Below, one piece after another: positions 34,997 to 45,093 of a stretch of DNA of 46,535 bases (its first letter is position 1; the number at the start of each line of letters is the position of its first letter). This stretch comes from Deltaproteobacteria bacterium. GTDB lineage: Bacteria; Myxococcota; Myxococcia; Myxococcales; 40CM-4-68-19. The DNA is taken from positions 1 through 46,535 of the forward strand of contig VBLC01000062.1 in assembly GCA_005879315.1 (NCBI GenBank), written 5' to 3'. The notes beneath the pieces are model-generated. The model was not told the origin of the DNA. It saw only the letters and a program-made list of their open reading frames with translations, and searched no databases. The position numbers and the translations under genes are program-made.

Positions 34997-36985
34997 ATGA
35001 GGCTCAATCTCGCTACCAAGATTGTCGCTCTCTGCGTCGCGCTTGCCGCTGCGCTGGCTGCGGCCCTGACCGTGCAAGGATACTTCCAGGCGTCGGCCGG
35101 GTTGCGCGAGCAGGCGGAGGCCGCGATCCAATCCGACGGCCTGGTGGTGGTCGACGCGGTCGACGGCTGGAACTCGCAGCGCATCCGCGATCTGGAGATG
35201 CTCGCGCGGTTCCCCGAGATGGGGCGCACCGTCAGCGCACAAGCCAAACCGGCCGAAGTGGCGATCGTGCGCGAGGCGCTCGCGAGCATGGCAGCGTCCG
35301 ACCCGGACGTGGACTCGATCGGCCTGCTCGACAAGAGCGGGGTCTTCATCGCCAGCAGCAATCCCGCCGATCTGGGCCAGAAGGTCGCCCAACGCGACTA
35401 CTTCCGCATCGCCATGGACGGCTCGACGTTCACCAGCGGCGTCTCGATCTCGACCATCACGGACAAGCCGGCCATCTTCCACTCCGCGCCGGTGCGGGAC
35501 GGGAGCGGCACCGTGGTCGGCGTGGTCCGATCGCGGGCGGCGCTCTCGCAGTTGCGCGCGGCCATCGACAAGAGCGGTGATCGAGTCGGCGCCGGGGCGG
35601 GCGGTGTGCTGCTCGATGACCAGGGCCTCATCATCCATGCCAGCTTCTCTCCCGACTGGATGCTCCGGCCCGCCGTCGCGCTCAGCGCGAAAGTGCAAGC
35701 CGGGCTGATCGCGGACAAGCGCTGGGGCAAGCGCGCTCCGCCCGCGCCCATCGGGGAGGCGGATCTCGCGGTGGTGCTGGGATCGAAGGAGCGGCGGTCG
35801 TTCTCCTGGACGACCTCGGGCCGCAAGCTGCACGCCATGGCCTTGCCGCTGCAGCGGACGCGCTGGGTCTACGTCGCCGCCCTTCCCGTCGCGACGTTCG
35901 AGCGGGCCGCGCACCTCTTCTTGCGCTCGGCCGGATGGAGCGCGCTTCTCGGCCTGGTGATCGCCGCGCTCCTGGCCGGAATCTTCGCGGCGCGGGTCGC
36001 GGCGCCCATCCGGCGGCTGACTCGCGCGAGCAGCAAGATCGTGCGCGAGGGCGATCTCACCGGCGGCGTCGGCGTCCACGCGCGCGACGAGGTCGGGCAG
36101 CTCGCCGCCGCCTTCGATGAGATGGTGTTGAAGATGCGCGACATCCTCCGCGGGCTCAAGGGCGCCTCCGAGGTGCTCGACCGCGCCGCGCAGAACCTAG
36201 TGACGACCATCTCCGACCACGACCAGGGCCTCGCCCAGCAGGCCAGCGCGCTGCAGGAAACGCAGGTGACGGCGCAGGAGATCAAGCAGACCTCGCTCCT
36301 CGCCGCGCAGAAAGCGGAGGCGGTGCTCAAGATCGCCGAGCGCGCCGACGAGGTCGGGCGCGAAGGCGAAACGGCGCTCGGCCGCAGCCTCGACGGCATC
36401 GGCGACATCCGCAAGGAGGCTTCGCAGATCAGCACCAACATCTCCGGCCTCACCGAGCGAGCCCGGCAGATCCGCGGGATCACCGAATCGGTGAAGGACC
36501 TCGCCGACCAGTCGAACATGCTCGCGCTCAATGCCGCCATCGAGGCGGTCCGCTCCGGCGAACACGGCAAGGGATTTGCCGTGGTGGCGCGCGAGATCCG
36601 CAGCCTGGCCGATCAATCGATCCAGGCCACCGGACGCGTGCGCGAGATCCTCGAGGAGCTGACCTTCGCCATCGGCGAAGCGGTGAAGATCGCCTCGCAA
36701 GGCGCGCTACGGATGGAGGGCAGCGCGGAGCAGCTGCGCACCTCCGGGGAGAGCCTGCGGCAGCTTTCGGAAATGGTGAAGGAGAACTCGGCGGCGGTGC
36801 GTCAGATCGCTGCGGCCGTCAGCCAGCAGAATGCGGGTATCGTGCAGATCTTCTCGGCCGTCACCGACCAGATGGGATTGATGGAGCACGCGCGGCGGCG
36901 CATCGAGCAGACCACTCGCGCCGCCGACGAGGTGAAGGCCGTGTCGCGCGAGGTTTCCGGGATCGTCGCGCAGTATCGGATCTGA
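34997..36985 (+). CDS. methyl-accepting chemotaxis protein with double-Cache sensor
   Basis: The 662-residue chemoreceptor has TM1 (about 7-30), a periplasmic dCache-like sensor ('[16 protein letters not shown]', '[17 protein letters not shown]'), TM2 (about 305-330), a HAMP region and a long cytoplasmic coiled coil. The conserved signalling tip is '[20 protein letters not shown]' then '[15 protein letters not shown]'. It would report a small ligand to CheA/CheW. No che genes lie nearby. ATG 34997 has GGAGGAG directly upstream; longer frames are not coding. Confidence 0.95.
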   Translation: MRLNLATKIVALCVALAAALAAALTVQGYFQASAGLREQAEAAIQSDGLVVVDAVDGWNSQRIRDLEMLARFPEMGRTVSAQAKPAEVAIVREALASMAASDPDVDSIGLLDKSGVFIASSNPADLGQKVAQRDYFRIAMDGSTFTSGVSISTITDKPAIFHSAPVRDGSGTVVGVVRSRAALSQLRAAIDKSGDRVGAGAGGVLLDDQGLIIHASFSPDWMLRPAVALSAKVQAGLIADKRWGKRAPPAPIGEADLAVVLGSKERRSFSWTTSGRKLHAMALPLQRTRWVYVAALPVATFERAAHLFLRSAGWSALLGLVIAALLAGIFAARVAAPIRRLTRASSKIVREGDLTGGVGVHARDEVGQLAAAFDEMVLKMRDILRGLKGASEVLDRAAQNLVTTISDHDQGLAQQASALQETQVTAQEIKQTSLLAAQKAEAVLKIAERADEVGREGETALGRSLDGIGDIRKEASQISTNISGLTERARQIRGITESVKDLADQSNMLALNAAIEAVRSGEHGKGFAVVAREIRSLADQSIQATGRVREILEELTFAIGEAVKIASQGALRMEGSAEQLRTSGESLRQLSEMVKENSAAVRQIAAAVSQQNAGIVQIFSAVTDQMGLMEHARRRIEQTTRAADEVKAVSREVSGIVAQYRI

Positions 36986-36994
36986 CGGGCTCGC

Positions 36995-37858
36995 CTACTT
37001 CTTCTCGTCGTCCTCTTCTTCCGGCGGAGCGGCCTGGCTTTTCTGGTCGGAGCCCTCGGACATCATCAACCCGATCGCGCTTCCGACCTTCTTGTACCCA
37101 GGCGGCACGAGAAACTTCTCCGCAGGAATGCTGGCGCGCGCGATGCTCTTGATCTCGTTGCGCACCTGGCGCTTTCCGTCGCTCTGCAGCTCGGCCGTCT
37201 GCGCGGGAAAGCCCGGCGCGGAGCGCAGCGCCTCGAATTGCATGTGCAGCTGTTGCCGCGTCATCCCCATTCCTGAGACCACCTCTCCCCAGAAATCCGC
37301 GAACGACTCCAGCGCTTTCAGGTCGTCCTTCTTCACCACGCCTGCGCTCCAGGGGATGATGCACTGCTCCTCGTCGGAATCGCCGCCCTCGATCACTCGG
37401 TAGACCTCGCAGCGCTGCCCGGCGATGGTCTTTTTCTCTCCGGTCGGACGGTATTTCTTTTCCGCCTGCTTCTCCTCGGGCTGCTGCGAGCCACCGCCCG
37501 TCTTGCGCATCATTTCTTCCATCGCTTTGCGCTGCTCGGGCGGCAACGAGGCCATCTCCTTCTCCATGCTCGCCCTCGCCTGCGCCATCTGCTGCTTGAA
37601 CTTCTCTCCCTGCTGGCGCATGTCGGCAGAATTGCTCTCGCCGTAAGTGCGGCTCTTGCTGTCGAAGATGCGCAGGATCTTCGCGTCGCCGTCGAAGGTG
37701 AGCGCGCGGCCGCGGCCCTCCCAGTCGTCGACGCGCATCTTGTTGCCGTCGATCTGGACCGTCTGGAGCTTGCCATGCTCGAGCATCTGCACGGTGACGC
37801 CAGCGGTCGCGGCGCCGGCGGCGAGAAGTGGGGAACAGGCGAGGACGAATGCCTTCAT
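36995..37858 (-). CDS. DUF4412-type exported protein
   Basis: The 287-residue precursor has a signal peptide and resembles DUF4412 proteins ('VQIDGNKMRVDDWEG', 'KTIAGQRCEVYRVI'). Function unknown. A Gln- and Lys-rich coiled-coil segment (about 80-140) and an acidic tail are notable. ATG 37858 lies behind GGGAGC on the minus strand. It is convergent with the chemoreceptor gene. Confidence 0.65.
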   Translation of the reverse strand: MKAFVLACSPLLAAGAATAGVTVQMLEHGKLQTVQIDGNKMRVDDWEGRGRALTFDGDAKILRIFDSKSRTYGESNSADMRQQGEKFKQQMAQARASMEKEMASLPPEQRKAMEEMMRKTGGGSQQPEEKQAEKKYRPTGEKKTIAGQRCEVYRVIEGGDSDEEQCIIPWSAGVVKKDDLKALESFADFWGEVVSGMGMTRQQLHMQFEALRSAPGFPAQTAELQSDGKRQVRNEIKSIARASIPAEKFLVPPGYKKVGSAIGLMMSEGSDQKSQAAPPEEEDDEKK

Positions 37859-37931
37859 CGGAGGCTCCCGGTCGAGGGAGCCTCCATCTAACTCACGCAG
37901 CTGGAGAAGCGCCAGAGCTCAACACCAAGCG

Positions 37932-37964
37932 TAGCCCCTGAGCCGCCTGCGGCGGCCGGGGCTA
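37932..37964 (-). terminator. strong hairpin at the 3' end of the lysine-rich membrane protein gene
   Basis: Inverted repeat TAGCCCC...GGGGCTA (7 pairs) encloses GCCGCC/GGCGGC (6 pairs) around a 3-base loop. The right arm contains the stop codon of the gene 37962-38477. It has no long T-run downstream, so it may stabilise the message rather than terminate it. Confidence 0.45.
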
Positions 37965-38477
37965 GCCGTGCTTCTGCAGCGCCTTCTGCGCCGCGGTCTT
38001 GCTGCTGCACGAGGAGAAGAGACCGCGCGATTCGTCCTTGTAGTTCCTGCGCGCCAGCTTCTTCAGCGCAGCGGTCGCCTTCTTGCTGTGCAGCGTGCCG
38101 AGTGCATCGGCCGCCTCGGACCGTGCCTCGCAGCTCCGCGCGCGAGTCATCGCCACGAGCTTCTTCAGCCCGCGCTTGTCGCCTTTGCGCGCGGCTTTTG
38201 CGTAGGCCTGCGCGGCCGCCCTGTACTCGCCATGCGATTCTTCCGTCTTGCCCGCGGCATAGCTCTTCTGCGCCACGCGAGGCGGGGGAACATCCGCCTT
38301 GATCGGCGAGTCGCTTGCGTGAACCGAGGGCGGATGACTGCTCGCCGGCGTTTCCTCACGGAGCAGGTGCCAGCCGCCGAAGGCCACGACACCGATCAGT
38401 CCGGCGCCGAGGATCATCTTGGTGGCCGGCGAAAGTCCGCGGACCCTTTCCAGCCCTTCTTGCATGACTTGAGACAT
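37962..38477 (-). CDS. hypothetical membrane-anchored lysine-rich protein
   Basis: The 171-residue product starts at ATG 38477 with AGGGAG upstream. One membrane helix (about 19-36) follows a short cytoplasmic N-terminus. The rest is periplasmic, with a helical basic domain including 'GEYRAAAQAYAKAARKGDK' and a Ser/Cys/Lys-rich end. It resembles a TPR or HEAT-like repeat protein. No family is assigned. It is divergent from the LivK-like gene. Confidence 0.55.
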   Translation of the reverse strand: MSQVMQEGLERVRGLSPATKMILGAGLIGVVAFGGWHLLREETPASSHPPSVHASDSPIKADVPPPRVAQKSYAAGKTEESHGEYRAAAQAYAKAARKGDKRGLKKLVAMTRARSCEARSEAADALGTLHSKKATAALKKLARRNYKDESRGLFSSCSSKTAAQKALQKHG

Positions 38478-38646
38478 GCGAGATCTCCCTTCAGCGAATC
38501 TCTTCGTCGCAACCGCACGTTCGCACTTGCGGCCAGTGCGCGCGCAAGGCACAGGGGTGGGAGAGGAGCGCTGCAGCTGCGCGGGCGTGGTCTCCTTCGT
38601 GTTCGCGGCGACGAAAGCTATGATGCGCTCGATCTTGCTCTCCGCC

Positions 38647-39795
38647 ATGCGCACAAGGGAACGCATCCTCCTCTGTGCCCTCGTCCTCTTTGCTTGCCGG
38701 AAGGAGCCAGCCGGAGCCATTCGCCTGGGCGAGATCGCGAGCATGACCGGCACCGGCGCGTTCTTCGGACTGCAAACCTCTCGCGGCGCCCAGCTCGCGG
38801 TGCAGGAGATCAACGCAGCCGGCGGCATCCACGGGCGGCTGGTGCAGTTCATCCTCCTCGACGATCAGAGCAAGCCCGAAGAGGCGGCGACCGCCGCGAC
38901 GCGGCTTATCTCCAGCGAGCACGTCGTGGCGATTCTCGGCGCGGACGCCTCGACGCGCTCGCTCTTCGTGGCCCCGAAGGCGCAGGCGGCCAGGGTGCCG
39001 ATGATGACGCCAACCTCGACGAATCCGAAGGTGACGCAGGTGGGCGACTACGTCTTTCGCGCCTGCTTCATCGACTCCTTCCAGGGCTACGCGATGGCCC
39101 GTTTCGCCCGCCAGCACCTGAAGCTGAAGAGGGCAGCGATTCTCCGCGACGTCCGCAACGACTACTCGGTCGGGCTGGCCGACAGCTTCATCCAGAGCTT
39201 CACCAGGCTGGGCGGCGAGATCGCCGCCGAGGCGAGCTACTCGGAAGGCGACGTCGACTTCAAAGCACAGCTCACCCGCTTCAAGACAGTGGCGCCGGAA
39301 GGCATCTTCATCCCCGGTTACTACGGCGACGTGGGCCTCATCGCCCGGCAAGTTCGCGAGCTCGGCTTTTCGCAGGTGGCACTCTTCGGCACCGACGGCT
39401 GGGACAGCGAAAGGCTGTACGAGATCGGCGGCGAGGCCCTCGAGGGCAGTACTTTCTCCACCCATTATTCGACCGACGACCCGAGCCCGCGGGTGCAGGA
39501 ATTCGTCGCCAAGTACCAGAAGGCCTACGCCGGACAGCTGCCCGACACGGGGGTGCCGCAAGCCTATGACGCTGCGGGAATGCTCTTCGACGCGATGAAG
39601 CGCGCCAAAGATTTGAGCGGGCCTTCCCTCCGCGACGCTCTCGCCCAGACGAGAAACTATCCCGGCGTCACCGGCGACATCACGCTCGACGAAAAGAGAA
39701 ATCCCATCAAGCCCGCGATCGTGTTGCGCCTCGGCAAGGGCGGCCGGCGTGAGTTCGTCGCCAAGATCCTGCCGGAGAGCGCACCCGGCCGATAG
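38647..39795 (+). CDS. LivK-type branched-chain-amino-acid-like solute-binding lipoprotein
   Basis: The 382-residue product matches the periplasmic-binding-protein fold type I (Leu/Ile/Val-binding; 'RLGEIASMTGTGAFFGLQT', 'RGAQLAVQEINAAGGIHG', 'SEHVVAILGADASTRS', 'LFGTDGWDSERL'). A lipobox LFAC gives a lipid anchor. ATG 38647 fits the signal peptide; an ATG at 38620 would lengthen it. No permease or ATPase is nearby, so it may serve a distant transporter or a sensor. Confidence 0.85.
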   Translation: MRTRERILLCALVLFACRKEPAGAIRLGEIASMTGTGAFFGLQTSRGAQLAVQEINAAGGIHGRLVQFILLDDQSKPEEAATAATRLISSEHVVAILGADASTRSLFVAPKAQAARVPMMTPTSTNPKVTQVGDYVFRACFIDSFQGYAMARFARQHLKLKRAAILRDVRNDYSVGLADSFIQSFTRLGGEIAAEASYSEGDVDFKAQLTRFKTVAPEGIFIPGYYGDVGLIARQVRELGFSQVALFGTDGWDSERLYEIGGEALEGSTFSTHYSTDDPSPRVQEFVAKYQKAYAGQLPDTGVPQAYDAAGMLFDAMKRAKDLSGPSLRDALAQTRNYPGVTGDITLDEKRNPIKPAIVLRLGKGGRREFVAKILPESAPGR

Positions 39796-39886
39796 CGCAG
39801 CCTGCAGCGGGGCCGCTGAAAGCGTGCGCAAGACAAACTACCGCCCGCGTGATAGTCAGCCACGCTTCCCGGAAAAAGGGGGACCA

Positions 39887-41305
39887 ATGATCCGCGTGCG
39901 TTGGACTGAGTGCGCCGTGGTCGGGGCGATGCTCCTCTGGGCACATCTCGCAGAGGCGAAGGGCAGATCGATCCTGGCCACAGGGCGAAGGGACCCTCGG
40001 ATCTACGCCATCGACTTCGATCAGGCGCTCAGGCCTGAAAACAACAACACGCCGAACGCGATCGTCAGCCGCTCGCTGGTCAATCCCCGGCGGCTCGACG
40101 GAGCGCTGCTCGGCGACCCCGCCAATATCGTGTTGAGCGAAGATCAAGAGACGGCGTTCGTGATGAATCACCACGGCGGTGTGGTGAACGCCGAGTTCCT
40201 GCAGCACGGCGGCCGCGCGAACGTCGCGGTCATGAACGTCCGAAAGATGCTCGAGCGCGAGCTCGACGACACCGACGCGGCGCTCGAGCACAATTTCGAC
40301 GCCGGCTGGTTCGGCGGCGTGGGAATCCTTGTCGTCCCGGGCCTGATCGTCGCCGGATACTCGGAAGGCTGGCTGACCGAAGACGGCTCGAATCGCATCG
40401 GCCTTCTCGATCGAAGGACCGGAGGCATTCGCGGCCAGATCGAGATGCCGCTCACCGGCCGGGGCACGCGCCAGTTGAGGAAGGGCTGCGCATTCTTCCC
40501 GGTCCCCTTCTTTTCGCCAACGGAGCCGCCGCAGATCCCGGACGGGGAGGCGTTCCTTTCCGATATCGACCCCCATGACTTCGGTTGCTGGCCGGATCCC
40601 GAAGGTCTCGCCCTCGCGCACGGCAGCGACGGCAAGACCTACCTGGTCTCCGGCAACGCTGGGACCGAAGACGTCTCGATCATGGACTTCGACGCTGCCC
40701 TCGAAGGAAGCCGCGTCGTCGAGCAGCCCAAAGTAGCCCCGCGCATCCCCGTGCAGACCGGGCCGTTCGGCATCCGCGCCAGCCCAAACGGCAAGTTCAT
40801 CGCCGTCACGGCCCGCGAGAGCAACATCACCGGCAAGGCGGGGAATACGATCTCGATCATCGACATCGATCTCGCGCGCCAGGGTTTACCTGGCGCGGAG
40901 GCGGCGAGAGTACAGGTCGGCACCGATTCTCCCACCGGCGAAGCGCGACCGTTCACCGTCTCCTGGACACCGGACGGCAAGCGCATCGTCGTCGCCAACT
41001 TCCTCACCAACAATGTCTCGATCGTGGATCTGAAGACGGCGCTCCATCATCCCACCGGCGCCGAGATCGCCCGCATCCCGCTCACGCGCCCTGACGGAAA
41101 GGACGCGCGCCCGAAGGGAACCTTCGTGACGAGCGATGGGCGCCATGCCGTGGTGACGGGAGGAGGGAACACGCTCTCCAAGGGAAACGCGCCGACGGGA
41201 ACCGTGTTCGTCATCGACCTGCGGACGAATGCGCAGGTCGCGACGGTCACAGGGGTCGGCATCGATCCCTACAACCTCGTCGTCGTCGAGGGGCTCGACG
41301 ACTGA
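39887..41305 (+). CDS. secreted beta-propeller protein (YVTN/YncE-like)
   Basis: The 472-residue precursor has a signal peptide (cleavage near Ala-Glu-Ala-Lys) and repeated blades with patterns 'ISIIDIDLA', 'VSIVDLKTAL', 'FVIDLRTNAQV' and 'SPNGKFIAVTA', as in YVTN-type beta-propellers. Role unknown; probably a surface or periplasmic ligand- or metal-binding protein. ATG 39887 follows AAAAGGGGG. Confidence 0.75.
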   Translation: MIRVRWTECAVVGAMLLWAHLAEAKGRSILATGRRDPRIYAIDFDQALRPENNNTPNAIVSRSLVNPRRLDGALLGDPANIVLSEDQETAFVMNHHGGVVNAEFLQHGGRANVAVMNVRKMLERELDDTDAALEHNFDAGWFGGVGILVVPGLIVAGYSEGWLTEDGSNRIGLLDRRTGGIRGQIEMPLTGRGTRQLRKGCAFFPVPFFSPTEPPQIPDGEAFLSDIDPHDFGCWPDPEGLALAHGSDGKTYLVSGNAGTEDVSIMDFDAALEGSRVVEQPKVAPRIPVQTGPFGIRASPNGKFIAVTARESNITGKAGNTISIIDIDLARQGLPGAEAARVQVGTDSPTGEARPFTVSWTPDGKRIVVANFLTNNVSIVDLKTALHHPTGAEIARIPLTRPDGKDARPKGTFVTSDGRHAVVTGGGNTLSKGNAPTGTVFVIDLRTNAQVATVTGVGIDPYNLVVVEGLDD

Positions 41306-41310
41306 GCGGC

Positions 41311-41787
41311 TCAGCCGAGCTCCCTCGCGTATTCGAAGAGCGGCATCCCGAAGAAGTCGCCGACGTTGCCGGAGGCGCGGAATCCGTTCCGCTCGTAGAA
41401 GCGGGTGGCGCGCCGCAAGGGCTCGGTGGTGTCGAGCGTGACGCGCGAACAGCGGCGGCTGCGCAGCTCGGCCAGCGCCGCATCGAGCAGCAGCTGCGCC
41501 GCGCCCGTCCCTTGCCAAGCCGGATGCACGGCCATGCCGCGGATGTGCCCTTCGCCCGCGCCGACCGCCTGGCATCCGATGGTGCCGACGATCTCTCCGG
41601 TGTCGCTCGCCGCCACCAGCACGGTCATCGCCGCGAGCCGCTGTTGGATCGTCGCCGGCCCGAGCACGGTATCCGCGTATCCGGCGGGCGTATATCGATC
41701 GCGGTAGGGCGCGAATGCCAGCCGAAGGCAGTCGAGGATGCCTTGCGCATCAGCCGCGGTCGCCCTTCGGATGGCCGGCGCGCTCAT
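41311..41787 (-). CDS. GNAT-family N-acetyltransferase
   Basis: The 158-residue product has the GNAT pattern: motif A with 'IRGMAVHPAWQGTGAAQLLL' (acetyl-CoA pyrophosphate loop) and motif B 'ATRFYERNGFRASG'. The substrate is unknown. ATG 41787 gives the full N-terminal strand. It lies 37 bp from the RND-operon regulator on the same strand and could be in that transcript. Confidence 0.88.
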   Translation of the reverse strand: MSAPAIRRATAADAQGILDCLRLAFAPYRDRYTPAGYADTVLGPATIQQRLAAMTVLVAASDTGEIVGTIGCQAVGAGEGHIRGMAVHPAWQGTGAAQLLLDAALAELRSRRCSRVTLDTTEPLRRATRFYERNGFRASGNVGDFFGMPLFEYARELG

Positions 41788-41824
41788 CGCGCCGCTGCTG
41801 TGTCGAATCTCTGTGACACGCGCG

Positions 41825-43210
41825 TCAGTCGGGGAGCTTGATCCCATAGTCGGCGATCTTCTTCGCCACGGTCGGATAGGAGACGTCGAGCAGCCGCGCC
41901 ACCTGCGCGCGGTTGCCGCCGGTGTGCACCAGCAGCCGCTCGATGTAGAGCTTTTCCAGATCGGCCAGGCTCGCCGGCTGGCCATCCGTGAGCCGCAGCG
42001 AGAAGAAGGCATCGCCGGCGGGTTGCCCCGATCTGCCGCTGCCGAGCAGGAGCGAGTCGGGAGTGATGGTGTTGCTCGTCTCGAGGATGACGGCCCGCTC
42101 GAGGATGTTGCGCAGCTCGCGGACGTTGCCCGGATAGTCGTACGCCGTCAGGATGCGCAACGCCTCCGCTGAAAGTCGCGGAACGGGCTTGAGCAGCCGC
42201 TGCGCGATGCGCTCGAGGAGCCAGCTGGCCAAGGCGGCGATGTCCTCGCGCCGCTCACGAAGCGGCGGCAGCGTGAGGTGGAAGACGTCGAGCCGGTGGA
42301 ACAGGTCGAGGCGGAAGCGGCCGGCCCGCACTTCCTCGTCGAGATTGCGGTTGGTGGCGGCGATGATGCGCACGTCCGCGGAGAGATCGCGCGTTCCGCC
42401 CACGCGCCGGAAAGTGGTGGTCTCGAGCGCGCGCAACAGCTTGGCCTGGAGCTGCGGCCCGAGCTCGCCGATCTCGTCGAGAAAGAGCGAGCCGCCCGCC
42501 GCCAGTTCCAGGAGCCCGCGCTTGCTCGCCTTGGCATCGGTGAAGGCGCCGCGCTCGTGGCCGAACAGCTCCGACTCGAGCAGGCCTTCCGAGAGCGCCG
42601 CGCAGTTCAGCTCGACCAGCGCCTCCTCGCCGCGTCCGGGGGTCTGGTCGTGGATGAGGCGGGCGAGGATCTCCTTGCCGGTGCCGCTCTCGCCCTGCAG
42701 CAGGACGGAGGTGGAAGGGCTCTGCGCCACGCGCCGCGCGCGCTCGAGCACCTCGCGCATGGCCGCGCTCTTGCTCTCGAGCAGCGCCCGCATCGGCGCC
42801 TCGCGGCGCAGCGCGCGCACCCGATTGCGCAGCCGCCGCGACTCGAGCGCCTTGCGGATCTTGATGAGCAGGTCGGGAAGCTGCAGCGGCTTGGTGAGGT
42901 AATCCTCCGCGCCCTGCCGCAACGCCTGCACTGCGTTCTCCACGTCGGCGTACGCGGTTGCGACGAGAAAGAGCGTGTCGGCGCCGCGCTCCTGCGCCTC
43001 GCGGGCCAGCCGGCCGAGCAGATCGACGCCGTCGATGTCGGGCAGATTGCGATCGAGCACCACCACATCGGCTGGCTCGTCGGCATAAGCGCGCGCTCCG
43101 GCAGCGCCGCTGTCCGCCGTGCGCACCGCATAGCCCTCGCGCGAGAGGGCCTCTTCGGCGATGACCCGGAAGGACTTCTCGTCGTCGATCACCAGCACCG
43201 AGGCGCTCAT
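41825..43210 (-). CDS. NtrC-family sigma-54 response regulator (GAFTDA variant)
   Basis: The 461-residue product has a receiver (Asp53 as phospho-acceptor), a central AAA+ domain with Walker A GESGTGKE and Walker B 'GGSLFLDEIGEL', and an HTH ('RAQVARLLDVSYPTVAKKI'). The sigma-54 contact loop reads GAFTDA rather than GAFTGA. The ATG overlaps the stop of the kinase gene (43207-43210), so phosphorylation by that kinase is the expected input. Confidence 0.95.
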   Translation of the reverse strand: MSASVLVIDDEKSFRVIAEEALSREGYAVRTADSGAAGARAYADEPADVVVLDRNLPDIDGVDLLGRLAREAQERGADTLFLVATAYADVENAVQALRQGAEDYLTKPLQLPDLLIKIRKALESRRLRNRVRALRREAPMRALLESKSAAMREVLERARRVAQSPSTSVLLQGESGTGKEILARLIHDQTPGRGEEALVELNCAALSEGLLESELFGHERGAFTDAKASKRGLLELAAGGSLFLDEIGELGPQLQAKLLRALETTTFRRVGGTRDLSADVRIIAATNRNLDEEVRAGRFRLDLFHRLDVFHLTLPPLRERREDIAALASWLLERIAQRLLKPVPRLSAEALRILTAYDYPGNVRELRNILERAVILETSNTITPDSLLLGSGRSGQPAGDAFFSLRLTDGQPASLADLEKLYIERLLVHTGGNRAQVARLLDVSYPTVAKKIADYGIKLPD

Positions 43211-45093
43211 GCCGCCCCCACCGACCGCTTCTCGCGCAGCGGCAACTCGATGACGAACCGCGCTCCGCCCAGCTCGGAGCGCTGGAAAGAAATCCTCCCC
43301 CCGTGCGCGGCGACGAAGCGCTGCGCGGTGGCGAGCCCCAGCCCGGTGCCGTTGCGCTTGGTGGTGAAGAACGGCTCGAAGAGGTGCGCGCGCGCCTCGT
43401 CGTTCAGCCCGGGACCGCTGTCCTCGACGCGGATGGCGACGGCGCCGTTGTCGCGCGCCGTGCCGATGCGAACCTCGCGCCGCGGGCGGGCCTCCGCGCT
43501 CCAGGTGATGGCCTCGATGGCGTTCTGCACCAGGTTGACGAGCACGCTCTGGATGCGCGCCTCGTCGCAGGGGACCACCAGCGAGGTCCCGCCGTCTGCC
43601 AGGTCGAGAGTCAGCGCCACCTGCGCGCCCGCGGCCTGCTCCGAGCAGAGAGAGATCGCCCTCCGCACCGTCTGCTGCACGTCCACCGGCTGGGCATCCA
43701 GCCGCGGGCTGCGGGCGAAGACGAGCAGCTCATCGGTCATGGTGCGCAGCCGGGCGATCTCGGCGCGGACCTGCGCGTGGGCGCGCTGCAGCCCGGAAGC
43801 GGCGGCCTGCGACGAGATCAGATCGACACCCATCCCCAGCGCGCCGAGCGAGTTCTTCAGCTCGTGCGAGATGACGGCCGCTGCCTGCCCCATGGCCGCG
43901 AGCCGCTCCTGGGCCAAGAGCGATCGCTGCGCGGCCTCCAGCTCGGCGGTGCGCGCCCGCACGCGCTCTTCCAGCGAGGAGGCGAGGTCGCGGATGGCCT
44001 CGACATCTTTGTGGTGAAGCGCGTCGCCCTCGGCCAGCTTGCCGCGCAGCTCGTCGAAGGCGTGGGCCAGCTCGCCCAGCTCGTCGGAGCGCTGCGCCAC
44101 TTCGCCCGCGTGCGCGGGCATCGCTTCGCCCCGCGCGCGCGAGGCGGAAAGCTCGCGCACCGCGCGCACCAGCGATTCCAGCGGCCGCGTCAAGAAGCGC
44201 GAGGAGACGAACCCGAGCAGGACTGCCAGCGCGCCGCCCGCGGCGAGGATCTCGAGGAGCAACCGGAGCTGCTGCTCGAGGCTCCGGTCGAGCGAGGAAT
44301 AGCGCCAGCGGAAGGCGAGCCCCCAGGGCGCGTGCGAGACGGGCGCGTAGGCGTAGAGCCAGTCCTCGTCCTGCTCGCGGGCGATGAACGCGCCCGCCGA
44401 TTTCGCGGCGGCGGCGGCGATGGCCCGCTGCCAGCCGTCGGTCCGCACGAAATGCGCGGGAAAGACGATCGAACCATCTTCAGTCACCAGCGCCCGCTCG
44501 GTCCCGGCGGGAAGGCCTTCGGTGATGGCGGGCGAGATGATCTTGTCGGTGCGCAGATCGATGATGCCGCGCAGGACGCCGTCGGCGGCGCCCCGCCTGC
44601 CGCCGATGGGCACCACCAGATTCACCAGCGTGCCGCGATCGGGCCGCTCGCCCATCACCACCGGCTCCGTCGCCCGCCGGCCCGCAATGAGCCACGGTTC
44701 GCCGCCGTAGTTGCGCCCGGCGCATTCGGCCGAAGCGGGTTCCGACCAGAGGCAGCGGCCGCCCGCGTCGAGGATCTGCAGGCCGATGTTGAAGAGCGTC
44801 GAGTTGCGGTGCGCGTGCGCGAGGAGCGTGGCCTCGGGGCGAAGATCGTTGTCCGTCAGATCGACTTCCGCCATCTGCGAAAGGCGGACCAGCTCGCGGG
44901 TGGCGAGCTGCACGCTGTCGCCCAGCGCGAAGGCGCGGTTCTGCACCAGCAGCACCTGCCTCTGCGAGAGCTGCTCGGCCGAGTAGGCGCGCGACTGCCG
45001 GATGAGCAGCGCCCCCGTGACGGCGACGGAGAAGAGCGCCACCACGCAGGAGACCAAGGCGATGCGAGGCCGCAGCTTCATCGAGGCGATCAT
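43207..45093 (-). CDS. membrane sensor histidine kinase of the RND pump operon
   Basis: The 628-residue product has TM1 (about 12-30), a Cache-like periplasmic sensor, TM2 (about 290-315), a HAMP domain, a coiled coil, HisKA with 'VISHELKNSLGALG' (His410) and an ATPase domain ('NLVQNAIEA', 'EDSGPG', 'GTGLGLATA'). It begins at ATG 45093 overlapping the RND stop by 4 bp. Operon context suggests that it senses a metal or toxic compound handled by the pump, though this is inferred. Confidence 0.92.
   Translation of the reverse strand: MIASMKLRPRIALVSCVVALFSVAVTGALLIRQSRAYSAEQLSQRQVLLVQNRAFALGDSVQLATRELVRLSQMAEVDLTDNDLRPEATLLAHAHRNSTLFNIGLQILDAGGRCLWSEPASAECAGRNYGGEPWLIAGRRATEPVVMGERPDRGTLVNLVVPIGGRRGAADGVLRGIIDLRTDKIISPAITEGLPAGTERALVTEDGSIVFPAHFVRTDGWQRAIAAAAAKSAGAFIAREQDEDWLYAYAPVSHAPWGLAFRWRYSSLDRSLEQQLRLLLEILAAGGALAVLLGFVSSRFLTRPLESLVRAVRELSASRARGEAMPAHAGEVAQRSDELGELAHAFDELRGKLAEGDALHHKDVEAIRDLASSLEERVRARTAELEAAQRSLLAQERLAAMGQAAAVISHELKNSLGALGMGVDLISSQAAASGLQRAHAQVRAEIARLRTMTDELLVFARSPRLDAQPVDVQQTVRRAISLCSEQAAGAQVALTLDLADGGTSLVVPCDEARIQSVLVNLVQNAIEAITWSAEARPRREVRIGTARDNGAVAIRVEDSGPGLNDEARAHLFEPFFTTKRNGTGLGLATAQRFVAAHGGRISFQRSELGGARFVIELPLREKRSVGAA

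Noticed and set aside
34598-36985. long frame extending the chemoreceptor upstream by about 130 residues
   Set aside because: The extra part overlaps the Nudix gene; the receptor has a normal start at 34997 with TM1 immediately after.
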